Shown one piece after another: positions 34,220-44,109 of a DNA stretch of 64,000 nucleotides. The first letter of the stretch is position 1. Each line of letters starts with the position of its first letter. Source of the DNA: Chloroherpetonaceae bacterium (GTDB taxonomy: Bacteria; Bacteroidota; Chlorobiia; Chlorobiales; Thermochlorobacteraceae); NCBI GenBank assembly GCA_033763895.1, contig JANRJQ010000010.1, forward strand, positions 914,159-978,158. Direction: 5' to 3'. The position numbers and the translations under genes were made by a program. The notes beneath the pieces were generated by a model, which did no database searches, had not been told where the DNA came from, and saw nothing but the letters and a program-made list of their open reading frames with translations.

Positions 34220-35652
34220 GATGCCGATTCCAATTTCTTTTTTAAAATATCGTTGATAACCTGCGGATTCGCTTTTCCCTTCATTCGTTTCATTGTTTCG
34301 CCAACAAAGAATCCGAAAAGCTTATTTTTCCCTGAGCGATACTCCGCCAATTGAGAAGGGTTTTCGATAAGTACCTCAGCAATTTCCTTTTCAATTGCTG
34401 AAGTGTCAGATACCTGTGCCAAACCGTCTCTGCTGACAATCTCTTGCGGGGTTAAGGATTCGTCTTGTAATTTAATAAAAACAACTTCTTTTGCGGTATT
34501 CCCATTGATAACCCCAAGCTTCACAAGTTTAATTAACTCCCCAAGCCGCTTTGGGTCCAATGTAAATGAAGTTATATCAATAAGTTTTTCTTTGAGAGTT
34601 CTCATCACTTCCCCCATTACCCAATTGGATGCCATTTTCGGGTCATTGCAAACCGCAGCGACTTCTTCAAAGTAATCTGCAATTTGGCGGTCAACGGTTA
34701 AAACATCAGCGTCATAAGCCGGTAACTTGTACTCTCGAACAAATCGCTCCGCACGAACTTCAGGCATTTCGGGAAGTGCTTTTCTAACCTCTGCGAGAAG
34801 TTCATCATTAACAATGATTTGAACCAAATCAGGTTCTGGGAAATAGCGATAGTCATGCGCTTCTTCTTTAGAGCGCATTGAACGAGTTTCTTGTTTATCT
34901 GCGTCCCAAAGCCGAGTTTCTTGAACAACCGTCCCGCCTTTTTCTATAAGTTCAATTTGACGTTTCATCTCAAATTCAATCGCCTTTTCAACATTCTTAA
35001 AGGAATTGATATTTTTAATTTCTGCACGAGTGCCATACTTAGAAGCTCCAAAGGGACGAACGGAAACGTTGGCATCACAACGAAGAGAACCCTCTTCCAT
35101 ATTTCCATCAGAAATTCCCAAGTATCGAACGATTTGACGAATTTTTTGAAGATAAGCACTTGCCTCTTTTGTGGTTCGAATGTCAGGGTAGGAAACGATT
35201 TCCAGAAGGGGAACGCCGCATCGATTTGCGTCTATGTAGGTTTCTTCGCCAATATCATGAATTGATTTTCCAGCATCTTCTTCGATATGAATTCGAACCA
35301 ACTTTACGCTCTTTTTTTCTTTATCTAATTCAAATCTGACAACGCCTTCAGAGCATATTGGTTCATCGTATTGGGAGATTTGGTACCCTTTAGGTAAATC
35401 AGGATAGAAATAGTTTTTGCGTGCCATAATCGAAGAAGGTGCGATATGGCATTCCGTAGCAAGTCCAAGTTTAATTGCAGAGTAAACAACTGATTTGTTC
35501 AAGACAGGCAGCGCACCGGGTAAAGCCAAACAAACTGGGCACACATTTACATTCGCCGGTGAGCCGAATTCTGTCGAACAAGCACAAAATGCTTTGGTTT
35601 TGGTATTTAATTGGCAATGAACTTCAAGCCCTACAACCAATTCATAATTCAT
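34216..35652 (-). CDS. gatB: Aspartyl/glutamyl-tRNA amidotransferase subunit B
   Basis: 478 residues, full length. The opening [30 protein letters not shown] and the segments [36 protein letters not shown] and [15 protein letters not shown] [13 protein letters not shown] are GatB landmarks, followed by the YqeY-like tail domain. It works with GatA and GatC to amidate Glu-tRNA(Gln) or Asp-tRNA(Asn). The presence of tRNA-Gln and gltX in the window fits this indirect route. Divergent from a 460-bp AT-rich spacer. Confidence 0.95.
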   Translation of the reverse strand: MNYELVVGLEVHCQLNTKTKAFCACSTEFGSPANVNVCPVCLALPGALPVLNKSVVYSAIKLGLATECHIAPSSIMARKNYFYPDLPKGYQISQYDEPICSEGVVRFELDKEKKSVKLVRIHIEEDAGKSIHDIGEETYIDANRCGVPLLEIVSYPDIRTTKEASAYLQKIRQIVRYLGISDGNMEEGSLRCDANVSVRPFGASKYGTRAEIKNINSFKNVEKAIEFEMKRQIELIEKGGTVVQETRLWDADKQETRSMRSKEEAHDYRYFPEPDLVQIIVNDELLAEVRKALPEMPEVRAERFVREYKLPAYDADVLTVDRQIADYFEEVAAVCNDPKMASNWVMGEVMRTLKEKLIDITSFTLDPKRLGELIKLVKLGVINGNTAKEVVFIKLQDESLTPQEIVSRDGLAQVSDTSAIEKEIAEVLIENPSQLAEYRSGKNKLFGFFVGETMKRMKGKANPQVINDILKKKLESAS

Positions 35653-36114
35653 ATCGATCGCAATAAAGTTAGGTTATATGTAAATATAGAACAAAAAGTG
35701 ATTTTTTAGAGCGTTTTATGTCTCAAAGAAGTGCATCACTTTGAAATCTTCCCTTTAAAATTAAACAGACTTATAAGCTGATCTTGAATCACCTTTATTC
35801 TCGATTAATGTTACTTTAAAAAAAATTAGAAAAAAATAAAGTAAACTTATGATTAATGATAAAATAAAATTTAATAAAATTGTGTTTTTTTTACTCATTT
35901 TTTTCAAAAAAGCGCACTTTTTTAGAGAAAAATAGTTTGCCATATATTTAAGATAATCAATAAGATTTAATTGATAAAAAAAACAAAATTGCCATCAAAA
36001 ACATAATTCGGGCGTATATTTGTGCATCATAAGTTCATTAAATGCCTTAATAAACCAATTATTTTTAAGGCAAGCATTTAAAGCACAATATAATTGAAAT
36101 AAGGAGAAGTTCGT
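35653..36114. promoter_or_regulatory. AT-rich divergent intergenic region with leader hairpin
   Basis: No gene is convincing here. Upstream of 36115 a TATATTTG box at 36015-36022 fits the Bacteroidota -7 consensus TAnnTTTG, although no well-spaced -33 TTG is seen. A bulged hairpin (36040-36050 pairing with 36065-36079) would lie in the leader. The ribosome site AAGGAG precedes the gene. Confidence 0.35.
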
Positions 36115-36501
36115 ATGAAAAGTGTAACAAAATTCTTCGCTATTCTGCTACTTGCAGTAGTCATTTCGGGAAACTACGGTTTTACAAATTCTACAAAACC
36201 GGCTGGTGCTTGGAGCGATTGGGTTCAGTTGAAAGATGGTCGTCAAGACTTAATTTATTTCCGCTATCAACAAGTTACCGATCAATCAATGGTCGTTGAA
36301 ATTAGAAATGATTACAAAAAAGCGGCAAGCGGATTTGTAGAAATTGCAACGATGTGGAATTGGTGCGGTTATCAAATCGATTATGTGAAAGAATTCAATC
36401 TACAACCCGGTACAAGCAACACAGAGTCGATCCGGGGAAGTAAAATTCTTGGCGTGAGAGCTTTGAAAATTTCATTAAAGGAACCAAAAGTTGTTTTATA
36501 A
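36115..36501 (+). CDS. Small secreted protein, function unknown
   Basis: 128 residues with a signal peptide (FFAILLLAVVISGNYGF). The mature part is beta-rich with paired aromatic residues (WSDWVQLKDGRQDLIYFRYQQV, MWNWCGYQIDYVKEF). No family recognised. It is set apart by a long AT-rich leader with a hairpin and by its own strong terminator, so it is probably transcribed alone and perhaps highly. Confidence 0.7.
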   Translation: MKSVTKFFAILLLAVVISGNYGFTNSTKPAGAWSDWVQLKDGRQDLIYFRYQQVTDQSMVVEIRNDYKKAASGFVEIATMWNWCGYQIDYVKEFNLQPGTSNTESIRGSKILGVRALKISLKEPKVVL

Positions 36502-36868
36502 TTTTGTATTCCTTTTAGATAAATAAAGAACATAGAATTCGATAAATCGAGTTGAGATTTAAGATAAGGCGTTCAATTGAACGCCTTATTTATTTAATAG
36601 AAAAATTATTAACCGAATTAATTAAGCGAATTCTCTCATTTAAGATTAAATAATAAAAGGAATACTTAAATTTCATAAATAATAGCAAATTGGGGTTACT
36701 AAGTGATTGATATTAAATAAAACCAAATGATAAGATCGAAATCAACAGGATAGAAGAATGGACTTCCCTAAATGAGGATTAACGGAAAGGATGGAAATAA
36801 AAAGAAGTATGCTAAGTTTAGGGAAGTGTGGAGTCAGAGAGATAGAATAGAAAAAAAGGGGGTATTTG
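36502..36868. other. Intergenic region, no gene seen after the terminator
   Basis: Apart from the palindromic terminator at 36564-36592, this AT-rich stretch shows no supported gene; the reading frame into the msrB region is antisense to msrB. Confidence 0.5.
36564..36592 (+). terminator. Intrinsic terminator of the secreted-protein gene
   Basis: A perfect palindrome, AAGGCGTTCAA and its complement (36566-36587), followed by a T-rich run. Confidence 0.85.
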
Positions 36869-37405
36869 TTATTTTTTTAGAAAATACAAGGAGGCGGAAT
36901 TCATACAATACCGAAGCCCCGTTGGTTTTGGGCCATCATCAAATACATGACCCAAGTGAGCGTCACATTTGGCACAAAGAACTTCGCTGCGAATCATGCC
37001 AAGACTGTAATCCCCTGTTTCATAAACTGAACTGTCACTAACGGGTCTCCAAAAACTCGGCCATCCAGTCCCTGATTCAAATTTTTGGTCTGAGCTAAAT
37101 AAGGGGTGATAACAACAAACACAGACATACAACCCTTTTTCATGATTATCATTGTAAGCATTTGAAAAAGGAGGTTCCGTTCCTTTATTTCTGGTCACAT
37201 AATACTGCATGACTGTCAATTGCTTTTTCCATTCGGCATCTGTTTTGGATACTTTTTGGAATACCGATTTCTTCGCTTTAATTGTATCAGTTTTTGCTTC
37301 CTCAATGTTTGCTTTTTGTGGATCTTTATGGGAACAGGAAATCACAAAAACAGCTGCCAATACGAAAAATGGAAAAAAACGAAAAAAGGATTTGTTTTGT
37401 AACAT
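36869..37405 (-). CDS. msrB: Peptide-methionine (R)-S-oxide reductase, lipoprotein form
   Basis: 178 residues from the ATG at 37405 (37444 is a longer alternative). The leader ends VISC, a lipobox, so this MsrB is exported. Two CxxC zinc pairs (CVCC, CAKC), [13 protein letters not shown] and the catalytic cysteine in [10 protein letters not shown] are all present. It reduces R-methionine sulfoxide in envelope proteins. The gene follows the GT2 gene with a 38-bp gap. Confidence 0.9.
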   Translation of the reverse strand: MLQNKSFFRFFPFFVLAAVFVISCSHKDPQKANIEEAKTDTIKAKKSVFQKVSKTDAEWKKQLTVMQYYVTRNKGTEPPFSNAYNDNHEKGLYVCVCCYHPLFSSDQKFESGTGWPSFWRPVSDSSVYETGDYSLGMIRSEVLCAKCDAHLGHVFDDGPKPTGLRYCMNSASLYFLKK

Positions 37406-37443
37406 TTCGCAATATTTATAAAAACTGTGAGACAATGTAAACA

Positions 37444-39021
37444 CTAGGATTTTCGCTGTGTTTCACTAAGAATACCAGAATTAACAAGAGACTTTAAGAT
37501 TGAGTTCTTCAGTACTTGTAAAGTTTCCGGCATATCCCATTTCATATCTCGTAATGAAAAAAATGATGCCATCAAAAAACCTGATGCAAAAAGAATTTGA
37601 AAGGGAAGTAAACTTAATTCCTCATAATCCAATGCGACTGCAGCGCCAAATGTGAAATAGACAACAAGAACCAATTCCACAATAGTTGACCAAGCAATTT
37701 TATTTGGACGGTAAGTTTTCTTATTCATTGAATCACCAGCCTGTTGCAATCCAAATTTAGGCGTGCGAACGAAGCTGCTTTTTTTACCCATAAAGCCTTG
37801 GATAATCGCGAATGTATTATGAACAGCCATACCCATTGAAAAGGCCATATAACTAAAAAATAATCGAGAAAATTGACTGATGGTAAAGTTTCTGTGTGCA
37901 AAAGGATTCGTGACTGAAGCGGAAAAGAAAATCAATGTAAAAATAATTCCGGGAGAGAAAACGGAGAGAAGGATAAAAACGGCATCAAAACCATCATAAT
38001 TGTTTTTGATAAACATTAACGGTACTGTTAAAATACCCGAGAGCAAAATACAGAGGTAGGTGATACACGCCGTAAGGTGGAGTGAAGATTGCCATTTCAA
38101 ATAAAACGGAAGTGTCGAATTCCAGACTGTAAGAAAATGTTTTTTGGCAGTTTCAATGGCACCTTTTGACCAGCGAAATTGCTGTGCTTTGTAGGCATTC
38201 ATGTCAGCAGGAAGTTCTGCGGGTACATAAACATCTTCTACAAACTTAAATTTCCAGCCTTTCATTTGAGCGCGGTAACTGAGATCGAGATCTTCAGTCA
38301 GTGTATCGCTATCCCAGCCACCGGCGTCATCAATACAGGAACGCCTCCAAATGCCAGCCGTTCCGTTAAAATTAATGTAAAAACCGGCTGTATTCCGTGC
38401 AGTTTGTTCAACAAGAAAATGTGCATCAAGCCCAAACGCTTGAAGCTCTGTCAAAAGAGAATAGTCACGATTTAAATGTTCCCATCGTGCTTGAACCATT
38501 CCCACATTATTCTCTGTGAAATGAGGCACCACGTTTTTTAAGAAATCAGCAGAAGGAACAAAATCCGCATCAAAAATGGCAATTAAATCTCCCTTTGCTA
38601 CTTTTAAACCTTCTTGGAGAGCCCCCGCCTTAAACCCTGTTCGGTCGGTTCGGTGAATGTGTGAAATCTGAAGCCCCGGAATGGAAATGTGTTGGAGTTT
38701 TCTACGAATAAATTCCGTCGTATCGTCGGTTGAATCATCTAAAATCTGGATTTCAAAACGAGAAAGTGGGTAGTCAAATTGAATAACTGAATCGATAAGG
38801 CGTTCAACAACATATCGTTCATTGAAAAGAGGTAATTGAACGGTTACAAATGGAATTGATTCATGATTTTGAAAGTCGAGATCCTTTTTGAGATTTCGAT
38901 TTTCATATCGGCTTTTATAAGCAAAATGTGCTAATGTGAGTTGGCCGATGACATAAAAAGAGATAATCAATAAACAAAACCCATAAAGGATGAAAGTCCC
39001 AATTATCAGAATATCTTCCAT
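37444..39021 (-). CDS. Membrane glycosyltransferase family 2, cellulose-synthase-like
   Basis: 525 residues. An N-terminal helix, then the GT2 domain: [37 protein letters not shown] (DxD), TEDLDLSYR and QQFRWSKG (QxxRW). Four or more membrane helices follow in the C-terminal half. All processive-synthase motifs are intact. It probably makes or transfers a beta-linked glycan at the inner membrane. No BcsB-type partner is adjacent, so the product is unknown. Confidence 0.85.
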   Translation of the reverse strand: MEDILIIGTFILYGFCLLIISFYVIGQLTLAHFAYKSRYENRNLKKDLDFQNHESIPFVTVQLPLFNERYVVERLIDSVIQFDYPLSRFEIQILDDSTDDTTEFIRRKLQHISIPGLQISHIHRTDRTGFKAGALQEGLKVAKGDLIAIFDADFVPSADFLKNVVPHFTENNVGMVQARWEHLNRDYSLLTELQAFGLDAHFLVEQTARNTAGFYINFNGTAGIWRRSCIDDAGGWDSDTLTEDLDLSYRAQMKGWKFKFVEDVYVPAELPADMNAYKAQQFRWSKGAIETAKKHFLTVWNSTLPFYLKWQSSLHLTACITYLCILLSGILTVPLMFIKNNYDGFDAVFILLSVFSPGIIFTLIFFSASVTNPFAHRNFTISQFSRLFFSYMAFSMGMAVHNTFAIIQGFMGKKSSFVRTPKFGLQQAGDSMNKKTYRPNKIAWSTIVELVLVVYFTFGAAVALDYEELSLLPFQILFASGFLMASFFSLRDMKWDMPETLQVLKNSILKSLVNSGILSETQRKS

Positions 39022-39226
39022 AGAATAATTAAAGTTACAAGAATTAATACATCAAATCTTTGAATATCGTAGATGTAATTCCACCTACAATCTTAAAATG
39101 TGCTTTTTTTTATTCGCGCCGAAACAATAAAAGGGTTGATACTTTTATTGAATCAATAACAGTATCAAGGCAATTGGATACAAATTTACGAAAAATTTTA
39201 GTTAAAAAGAGAATTCCCCTAAAATT

Positions 39227-40420
39227 TTAATGAATCTGTGATTGAAGAAATCGTTTAGGTGAAAAAGGCTGGAAAAGGGCGGAAGGAAGGTTAAATTGTG
39301 AAAGCGTAAGGAGGTTTCTAAAGTACTCTTCAAAAAATAGCGCAGTTATGGGTGTTAATAACACGCCGTGCCGATAATGGCCGGTTGCAAAAAGAAGGTT
39401 TTCTATTCCCGTTTCTCCTATCATTGGCTCATTGTCACGACTTCCGGGTCTAAAGCCCGTTAAATGCTCAATGAGTTCCATTTCATAAATGGCGGGTATT
39501 GCTGCGAATCCCTCCTCAAGCAATGTAAGAGCAGCTCCTGCTGTTTTTGTTGTGTCAAAGCCTTTATCTTCAGTCGTGGCACCAAGTACCAACCGTCCAT
39601 CTAACTTAGGAGCAAAGTAACAACGAGCAGTGCGGATAACTTTCGAAAGCGTTGAATCGGAATTCATTTTAAGAGTGAGGATTTGACCTTTTACCGGTCT
39701 AACCGGAGGACGGAACTTGAATTCATAACCATCGATAAGGTTTGACCAAGCACCAGCAGCAAGAATGACGGAAGAAGTACTAATTTCTTCTTTTTCATTT
39801 GTTCCACGAGCAACTTCAAGAGCTTTCAGTTGTTGATCTCTGTCAAGAAGAATTTTGGTGACTTTGGCATTGGAATTGATGATCCCACCAAGTTTCAAGT
39901 AAGCAATTCGTAATGCATCAAGAAGTTGGCGATTATCTATTTGTCCATCACGCTCGAACCATATTGCCGAGACTGCTTTTGGAGAGAGCAACGGTTCTTT
40001 TTCCCTTGCTTGCTCACCTGAAAGCCACTCAACGGGCAGGCCGATTTCTTGACGAAATTGAAAAAGCCGCTTTAGCCATTGGTTATCATCACGGTCGAGC
40101 GAAACCATTAAAGTTCCGCGAGTATCAAAATCAACCGAGATTCCCGAGTCATAATACAATTCCGCTAAAAACTTTGGATAAAGTGATAAACTTTCTTCCC
40201 CCAATTTCAGGAAAGGAATTTCTTCGAATCCAACTTCTGCTTGTGGCGCGAGCATCCCTGCGGCTGCCCAAGAAGCATTTTTTCCGTGTTCGGAAGTATC
40301 AAAAATTTGCGTATGAAGTCCAATTTTTTGGAGTCTCCATCCAATTGAAAGTCCAATAACACCGGCTCCAATAATGGAAACTTTTGGGGAAACGGAGGAA
40401 AGGTTCGATGATAAACTCAC
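39227..40420 (-). CDS. thiO: Glycine oxidase ThiO-like FAD oxidoreductase
   Basis: 397 residues of DAO-type flavoprotein: the FAD-binding GAGVIGLSIGWRLQKIG, then NASWAAAGMLAPQAE, the substrate-domain stretch RPVKGQILTL, RLVLGATTEDKGFDTT, and GFRPGSRDNEPMIGE and YRHGVLLTP at the end, which are typical of ThiO. It would oxidise glycine to the imine used in thiazole synthesis. No other thi gene is nearby. Confidence 0.82.
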   Translation of the reverse strand: MSLSSNLSSVSPKVSIIGAGVIGLSIGWRLQKIGLHTQIFDTSEHGKNASWAAAGMLAPQAEVGFEEIPFLKLGEESLSLYPKFLAELYYDSGISVDFDTRGTLMVSLDRDDNQWLKRLFQFRQEIGLPVEWLSGEQAREKEPLLSPKAVSAIWFERDGQIDNRQLLDALRIAYLKLGGIINSNAKVTKILLDRDQQLKALEVARGTNEKEEISTSSVILAAGAWSNLIDGYEFKFRPPVRPVKGQILTLKMNSDSTLSKVIRTARCYFAPKLDGRLVLGATTEDKGFDTTKTAGAALTLLEEGFAAIPAIYEMELIEHLTGFRPGSRDNEPMIGETGIENLLFATGHYRHGVLLTPITALFFEEYFRNLLTLSQFNLPSALFQPFSPKRFLQSQIH

Positions 40421-40439
40421 TACAAAAAAAGTAGAAGAT

Positions 40440-40474
40440 AAAAAGCGGGCTTCCTGACAAGAAAACCCGCTTTA
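40440..40474 (-). terminator. Intrinsic terminator of the PscC-like cytochrome gene
   Basis: On the minus strand AAAGCGGG pairs with CCCGCTTT across a 16-nt loop, followed by T residues, just after the stop. Confidence 0.75.
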
Positions 40475-40484
40475 AGTGTGAAAA

Positions 40485-41516
40485 TTAGTTCAATTTTGCG
40501 CCGGGTGTACGAATAAATGCGGCAATTTTTTTCGCTTCATCATCAGAAATTGATTTGGAGCGATCATTTTTTGCGAGCTTCTGCATCCATTGAACAAGCT
40601 TAAGTGCTGATTCATCTGATTTCATGTGCTTTTGTCTCATTTTCCCCATATTTGCGGTAAGAGAATGACAAGCGGCGCATTTCTTTTTATATAGAGCGGC
40701 ATCATCTGCACCAGCTTCGGTTGATGCGACAGTAACAGCCGTGGCAGGCTCTGCTTCCGGTGCCTCAACGGTTGCAGGTTCACTTGCGGGAGCTTCAGGA
40801 GCCGGTGCAGGGTCGGCTGAAGAAGTTGGTTCAGCTGCCGGTGCTGATTTCGACTCTTCTCGTTTGCGGAATTCTTGAACAAAGTAGTTTCGTATTTTGA
40901 AAGCATCTTCATCAGAAACCTTGATCGCTTCACCCTTTGAATTTTTTGAATTGAGCATTGCCGTAACAAACTCAGTTACCTTTGATTCTGAATTAATGGT
41001 TGCATCAAAAGAGCGATACTTTTCGGTGAAATCATACTTTGAAACGATTTCATCAAATTCCTTTTTAGCTGCATCAACAGAAGAAAGTGACTCAGGCGCT
41101 TTTACTTCGGCTTTCGTTTCTACCGCGGCAGGAGTTTCTTCTTCACCATTAAATTGCTTCATTGTTCTTGGTGCGAAATCGCCATTCTTCAAAAGACGTA
41201 CATCGGCTTCTGCCGGACGAGTTGAAGTAGCGATGAAAATCCAAGCAGCGAACACCGAAAAAACAGCTCCTAAAATGATTGGCAAAAACCAACCAGAGTT
41301 AATTTGTTGAGACATTTTTCCCATAACCCAAAGCGTGCAACCAGCACCCGCTAAGAGCAATACCCATCGGAAAAATGAACCTCCCACTTTATTAACCACG
41401 ATGCCTACGGATTGACCTTCCGGAGCAAGAGAAAGCCCTGAGACGAGGTACAAAACGAAAAGAACCAATGCACCACCAATTGCTGCACCCGCAAGCTTAA
41501 GCGATGATTTATCCAT
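40485..41516 (-). CDS. pscC: PscC-like membrane cytochrome c
   Basis: 343 residues. Three N-terminal membrane helices (GAAIGGALVLFVLYLVSGL; WVLLLAGAGCTLWVMG; IILGAVFSVFAAWIFIA) are joined by KMSQQINSGWF, closely like the N-terminus of the green sulfur bacterial reaction-centre cytochrome PscC (c-551). A single c-type haem site CAACH lies at 280-284, in a C-terminal domain of about 70 residues. The known PscC is about 206 residues; here an extra stretch of some 140, partly Ala/Pro/Glu-rich (about 210-265), separates membrane and haem parts, so the haem may swing further. It would carry electrons to P840. The assignment rests on resemblance of the helices. Confidence 0.65.
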   Translation of the reverse strand: MDKSSLKLAGAAIGGALVLFVLYLVSGLSLAPEGQSVGIVVNKVGGSFFRWVLLLAGAGCTLWVMGKMSQQINSGWFLPIILGAVFSVFAAWIFIATSTRPAEADVRLLKNGDFAPRTMKQFNGEEETPAAVETKAEVKAPESLSSVDAAKKEFDEIVSKYDFTEKYRSFDATINSESKVTEFVTAMLNSKNSKGEAIKVSDEDAFKIRNYFVQEFRKREESKSAPAAEPTSSADPAPAPEAPASEPATVEAPEAEPATAVTVASTEAGADDAALYKKKCAACHSLTANMGKMRQKHMKSDESALKLVQWMQKLAKNDRSKSISDDEAKKIAAFIRTPGAKLN

Positions 41517-41932
41517 AATATGTGTAGAAATTTATTGTTAATGAACCCCAAAAGGGAACCTGATGTATGAAAAGACATCGATTGGTGAACTTACTCAATC
41601 GAGAACTACTAAACAGTTACAAACAACAGCGATAAAATTATTTTCGTTTTGATTCCTTCAAAAATGAATCAAAAAGCCATTTCACTAACGAAAGGAATTT
41701 TGATTTACTGTTCATTTTTGATAAGACTTTCAATGGGCTTGTACCATCTCTTAAAATTACTCATCTTTCAGTGGCTTTTATGATATTCCTTTTGAATATG
41801 TTAAGACTTACACATTAACTTAAAACCCCAAAAGACTGATAATTAGCTATTAAAACGGCTGTTTCGGTTTCTAAGAATGATTAATCAACAAACCTAAAGA
41901 AGCTTATTTCAATCGAATTCATTCAAAAATAA
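41517..41932. other. AT-rich divergent intergenic region
   Basis: Separates the cytochrome gene from the lipid kinase gene. It must hold promoters for both, but no boxes or other genes are evident. Confidence 0.4.
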
Positions 41933-42874
41933 GTGAAAAAAAGAATTCCATTTATTGTCAATCCCACTGCGAACGGAGGCCATTCAATTGGTAAAATTCA
42001 AAAGTTAAGTGAAAATGAGGAAGTTGAACTTTTTCCTACGAAAAACGTGGGTGACGCAACGACATTGATGAAAGAAATCTCTCAAAAGTCTGAAGGAATT
42101 ATGTTGGTTGGTGTGGCAGGGGGTGATGGGACAATTAGTGAAGCAATTCAAAAATGGGAAGTCAATAATCTTACGACAGGAATACTCTTGATGCCGATTG
42201 GTTCAGGCAATGATTTCGCAAAAAATTTTCATCAAAAGGAATCTATTCATACCCGTATCGATCCAGAAAAATTGATAAATGGGAAACATTGTGATTTAGG
42301 AGAGGCAAAGTTTTTTGTGAATGGAAAGTCACATGATCGCCGGTTTATAAACTCGATGGGAATAGGATTGACCGGGGAGATTGCATTCTATGCTAATCAG
42401 GCAAAGCTATATTTACGAGGAGAATTGATTTATGTATATGCCTTACTGAAAACGGTTTGGAAGCACCAATCGCAAGAGATGCAAATTCTATTAACCACAA
42501 AAGAAGGTGAGACGGTGTTGATCAAAGAAAAAGTTTATGCGATTTGTATTGGGAATGGACATACTGAAGGAGGAAAGTTTAGGATTGCGCCGGAAGCAAA
42601 AATTGATGATGGCGTTGTAGATGTATCAATCTTGCTTCATTTTCCACTCTGGAAACTCCCACTTTGGATTATTCGATTTCTTAAAGGAACGCATCTCTTT
42701 CATAAAGGACTTCACTATCATCAAGTAAAGTCGGTAAAGGTCATGAGTTCAGCAAAGCATCGAATCCATTTTGATGGAGAGGTAATAAATGAAGTTGAAA
42801 ATGAGATCGAAGTAAGTGTGTTGGAAAAAAAAGTAAAAATATGCGGGGTTCTGAAAATGGAAGAAGGCAGGTAA
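41933..42874 (+). CDS. Diacylglycerol/sphingosine kinase-like lipid kinase (DAGK family)
   Basis: 313 residues from a GTG start. Family landmarks: FIVNPTANGG at the front, VGVAGGDGTISEAI (the GGDGT ATP-binding loop), LLMPIGSGNDFAKNF and GNGHTEGGKFRIAPEAKIDDGVVDV. It phosphorylates a lipid hydroxyl at the inner membrane. The stop codon lies inside a 10-bp palindrome. Confidence 0.85.
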   Translation: MKKRIPFIVNPTANGGHSIGKIQKLSENEEVELFPTKNVGDATTLMKEISQKSEGIMLVGVAGGDGTISEAIQKWEVNNLTTGILLMPIGSGNDFAKNFHQKESIHTRIDPEKLINGKHCDLGEAKFFVNGKSHDRRFINSMGIGLTGEIAFYANQAKLYLRGELIYVYALLKTVWKHQSQEMQILLTTKEGETVLIKEKVYAICIGNGHTEGGKFRIAPEAKIDDGVVDVSILLHFPLWKLPLWIIRFLKGTHLFHKGLHYHQVKSVKVMSSAKHRIHFDGEVINEVENEIEVSVLEKKVKICGVLKMEEGR

Positions 42875-42884
42875 ACCTGCCTTC
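42863..42884. repeat. Palindrome across the lipid kinase stop, REP-like core
   Basis: Arms of 10 bp (GAAGGCAGGT and complement) with two bases between. No U-tract follows. The core GGCAGGT matches the RAYT-internal palindrome at 13366-13394, so it may be a dispersed REP-like element doubling as terminator for the convergent pair. Confidence 0.55.
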
Positions 42885-42900
42885 AACACAATACCATTGT

Positions 42901-44052
<1,152 letters not shown>

Positions 44053-44060
44053 TTAAAGTC

Positions 44061-44090
44061 AAAAAGCGCATCGAATCGACGCGCTTTTTT
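44061..44090 (-). terminator. Intrinsic terminator of the glucan phosphorylase gene
   Basis: AAAAAGCGC pairs with GCGCTTTTTT around an 11-nt loop. With A and T runs on both sides it could also act on the other strand. Confidence 0.8.
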
Positions 44091-44109
44091 ATAGAATGAA
44101 ACTTACAAC

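Noticed and set aside
35761..35943. 60-codon hydrophobic frame upstream of gatB
   Set aside because: It reflects AT-rich sequence and has no ribosome site or recognisable family.
36772..37041. 89-codon plus-strand frame over the msrB 3' end
   Set aside because: It is antisense to conserved MsrB motifs (CxxC pairs, catalytic Cys) and has no family features.
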